Origin: CAJBLF01 sp964495825
GTDB lineage: Bacteria > Patescibacteriota > Gracilibacteria > Absconditabacterales > Absconditicoccaceae
DNA: 30,585 nt
Assembly (NCBI GenBank): GCA_964495825.1
Contig: CAZBWI010000005.1
Span: 1-30,585, forward strand
Direction of reading: 5' to 3'
The notes beneath the pieces were generated by a model that ran no database searches, was not told the DNA's origin, and worked only from the letters and a program-made list of their open reading frames with translations. The first letter of the stretch is position 1; every line of letters starts with the position of its first letter. Below are positions 29,271 to 30,585 of the stretch, piece after piece. The translations under genes were made by a program, and so were the position numbers.

Positions 29271-29294
29271 GGCGATTATCAATCGCCTTTTTTA
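29271..29294 (+). terminator. Intrinsic terminator of the aminopeptidase operon
   Basis: GGCGATT-ATC-AATCGCC forms a perfect 7-bp stem with a 3-nt loop and is followed by six T residues. It lies 35 nt after the stop of the 113-aa gene. Confidence 0.9.
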
Positions 29295-29304
29295 TGTGGT
29301 AATT

Positions 29305-29332
29305 TTGACAAAAAATTTTTTTTGAGTACAAT
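29305..29332 (+). promoter_or_regulatory. Promoter of the MFS transporter gene
   Basis: Perfect TTGACA, a 16-nt spacer with an A5T8 tract, and TACAAT. The predicted start near 29339 leaves a leader of about 25 nt to ATG 29364. The layout repeats that of the LRR gene promoter. Confidence 0.75.
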
Positions 29333-29363
29333 GAAGATGTGCTCTTTATATAGTAATAGATAG

Positions 29364-30585
29364 ATGCACAAAAATCATACAAATGAACACAACGGAATCA
29401 TCAGGATCATCCAGAAAGATTTTTTTTCGATTCCAGTCTCTATCAGAGTCATAGGATTCTCCCTCTTCATTTTTATATTGGGACGAGGATTGGGCGCAGA
29501 TGTGTTCTTTTCTTTGTATATCAAAAGTATCGTAAATAAAGTATTTCTGATCTCCATCATCGGAGCATTGCTTTCTTTGGGTAAGATGGTTTTTTCTATC
29601 CCTGTGGGAGAAATAGATGATCATGCAGATCTCAAATCGGTATTGTTCGTAAGTAAATGAATCTATGTGATTATGGGCATCTTCTATGTGCTGGCAGGAA
29701 TTTATGATTCCACCGTATTGCTTATCATAGCAGTGTTGCTCAATGGTCTGGCTACGGCATCGATGCTGATGACCTATCAGACATTTATCCGTAAGCATAC
29801 AATAGCTTCTACCAGAGCTAGATCATTCGGTTTTTATTTCTCTAGCATCAATCTCGCATATATCATCGGAGCACTGATTAGCTCGTATCTAATCACAATC
29901 ATGGATCTCCATCATCTTTTCATCTTCATCCCTATATTCGCGCTTATCTCCTTGTTGAGCGACAAGAATCTTCCGAGTTTGAGCAAGAAAAAAATAAGGA
30001 AATTTCTCGGCAAGGATACCTTCCTCCATAAATTCTTCCATGAAGTATTTTCTTTCAAAGCCATAAAAAAAGTAGTAGTGACGCTCAAGACGTATTCTGC
30101 TAGGATGTATTATGCGCTCGGTTTCGAGGTGCTGTTTAATTTGCTTAATTACGTGGGATTCGTTTTTATCCCTATCGTTTCTATCGCCAATAATCTCAGT
30201 TTGTCACAGGTCGCTCTCGTTTTCGCAGCGATGAGATTGCCGTATCTCATAGATTTTTTTACTTGAGATATCGCCAAAAACGGCAGCAAGAGAAAATTCC
30301 TTTTCATTGTATTATTGTTCCTTTCTTTGCTCTACATATTGTTAGGATATAATGAATGATTCCGGAATATCATGACAATAACTTTTGGCATCTCAATCGG
30401 ACTTTCACTTATGCGTCCGGTGATTTCGGCATATATTTCGGATTGTACCAGACCGCAGGATGAATGAACAATTACCGGAGTTGGCGAGTTTGTAGGCAAA
30501 ATAGGAGAAATTATAGGAGTGATGTCATTTGGAGTCATGTCAGCACTTTGGGGTTTGCAGACATCATTTATCATTATAGGTATAT
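29364..30585 (+). CDS. Major facilitator superfamily transporter, 3' end beyond window (code 25)
   Basis: At least 407 residues, still open at the window edge. The N-terminus is cytoplasmic (MHKNHTNEHNGIIRIIQKDF). At least ten hydrophobic segments follow, for example VIGFSLFIFILGRGLGADVF, LISIIGALLSLGKMVFSIPV, VLLIIAVLLNGLATASMLMT, INLAYIIGALISSYLITI and FLFIVLLFLSLLYILLG. The loop after TM2-3 (VGEIDDHADLKSVL) is in the place of the MFS G-x-x-x-D-R-x-x-R signature but is degenerate. A basic loop (KKKIRKFLGKD) divides the two halves, and the segment MRPVISAYISDCTRPQDEGT is typical of late MFS helices. Several glycines are TGA. The substrate cannot be told from sequence. Confidence 0.85.

Noticed and set aside
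1..30585. CRISPR arrays, transposases, integrases, phage genes
   Set aside because: None seen in either strand; the foreign-looking block carries no mobility gene.

Overview
The window reads as a piece of a Candidate Phyla Radiation genome that uses genetic code 25 (UGA = glycine), i.e. Absconditabacteria (SR1) or Gracilibacteria (BD1-5). The proof is internal. The S7, S12, L25, M29 peptidase and MFS genes are each interrupted by TGA exactly where their families have a conserved glycine (for example RIG-TGA-SVYQVPVEV in S7, and RG-TGA-RVKDLP-TGA-VRYH in S12). Read with TGA = Gly, the fragments fuse into full-length genes, some over 1000 codons long. I checked the codons of the large surface genes triplet by triplet and found no in-frame TAA or TAG. 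All native coordinates below use code 25.

Layout. (1) 195-3335, minus strand: a translation cluster in transcription order rpsL, rpsG, an 82-aa and a 47-aa unrecognised basic protein, rplS, rplY, rpmB, tRNA-Lys. (2) 3702-8107, minus strand: three tandem secreted Ig-like proteins. The last carries a Bacteroidetes-type T9SS C-terminal sorting domain. These have no internal TGA at all and look like standard-code Bacteroidetes DNA, either transferred or chimerically assembled. (3) 8108-8772: a gene-free stretch with an orphan promoter and a 70-nt hairpin. (4) 8773-11028, minus strand: a beta-helix protein with a polyglycine hinge and SLH-like repeats. (5) 11245-23937, minus strand: a four-gene operon coding for a 1682-aa giant protein followed by three signal-peptide proteins with disulfide-rich CGDGI...CDDG repeats and DUF11-like domains. 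(6) tRNA-Thr at 24140-24212. (7) 24313-27477, minus strand: a leucine-rich-repeat protein with a polyglycine hinge and SLH-like repeats. (8) 27627-30585, plus strand: an M29 aminopeptidase, a 113-aa basic protein, a terminator, and an MFS transporter that runs off the window.

Taken together, about 19 kb of the 30 kb encodes native cell-surface or exported proteins. Two are built as recognition domain - glycine hinge - SLH-like anchor, and an operon of giant, cysteine-rich proteins lies between them. This fits a small epibiont or predator that must grip another cell, but that role is inference. Several promoters can be read directly (TTGACA, 16-nt spacer, TATAAT-like), and they settle start codons for two surface genes. 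Shine-Dalgarno sites are mostly absent.
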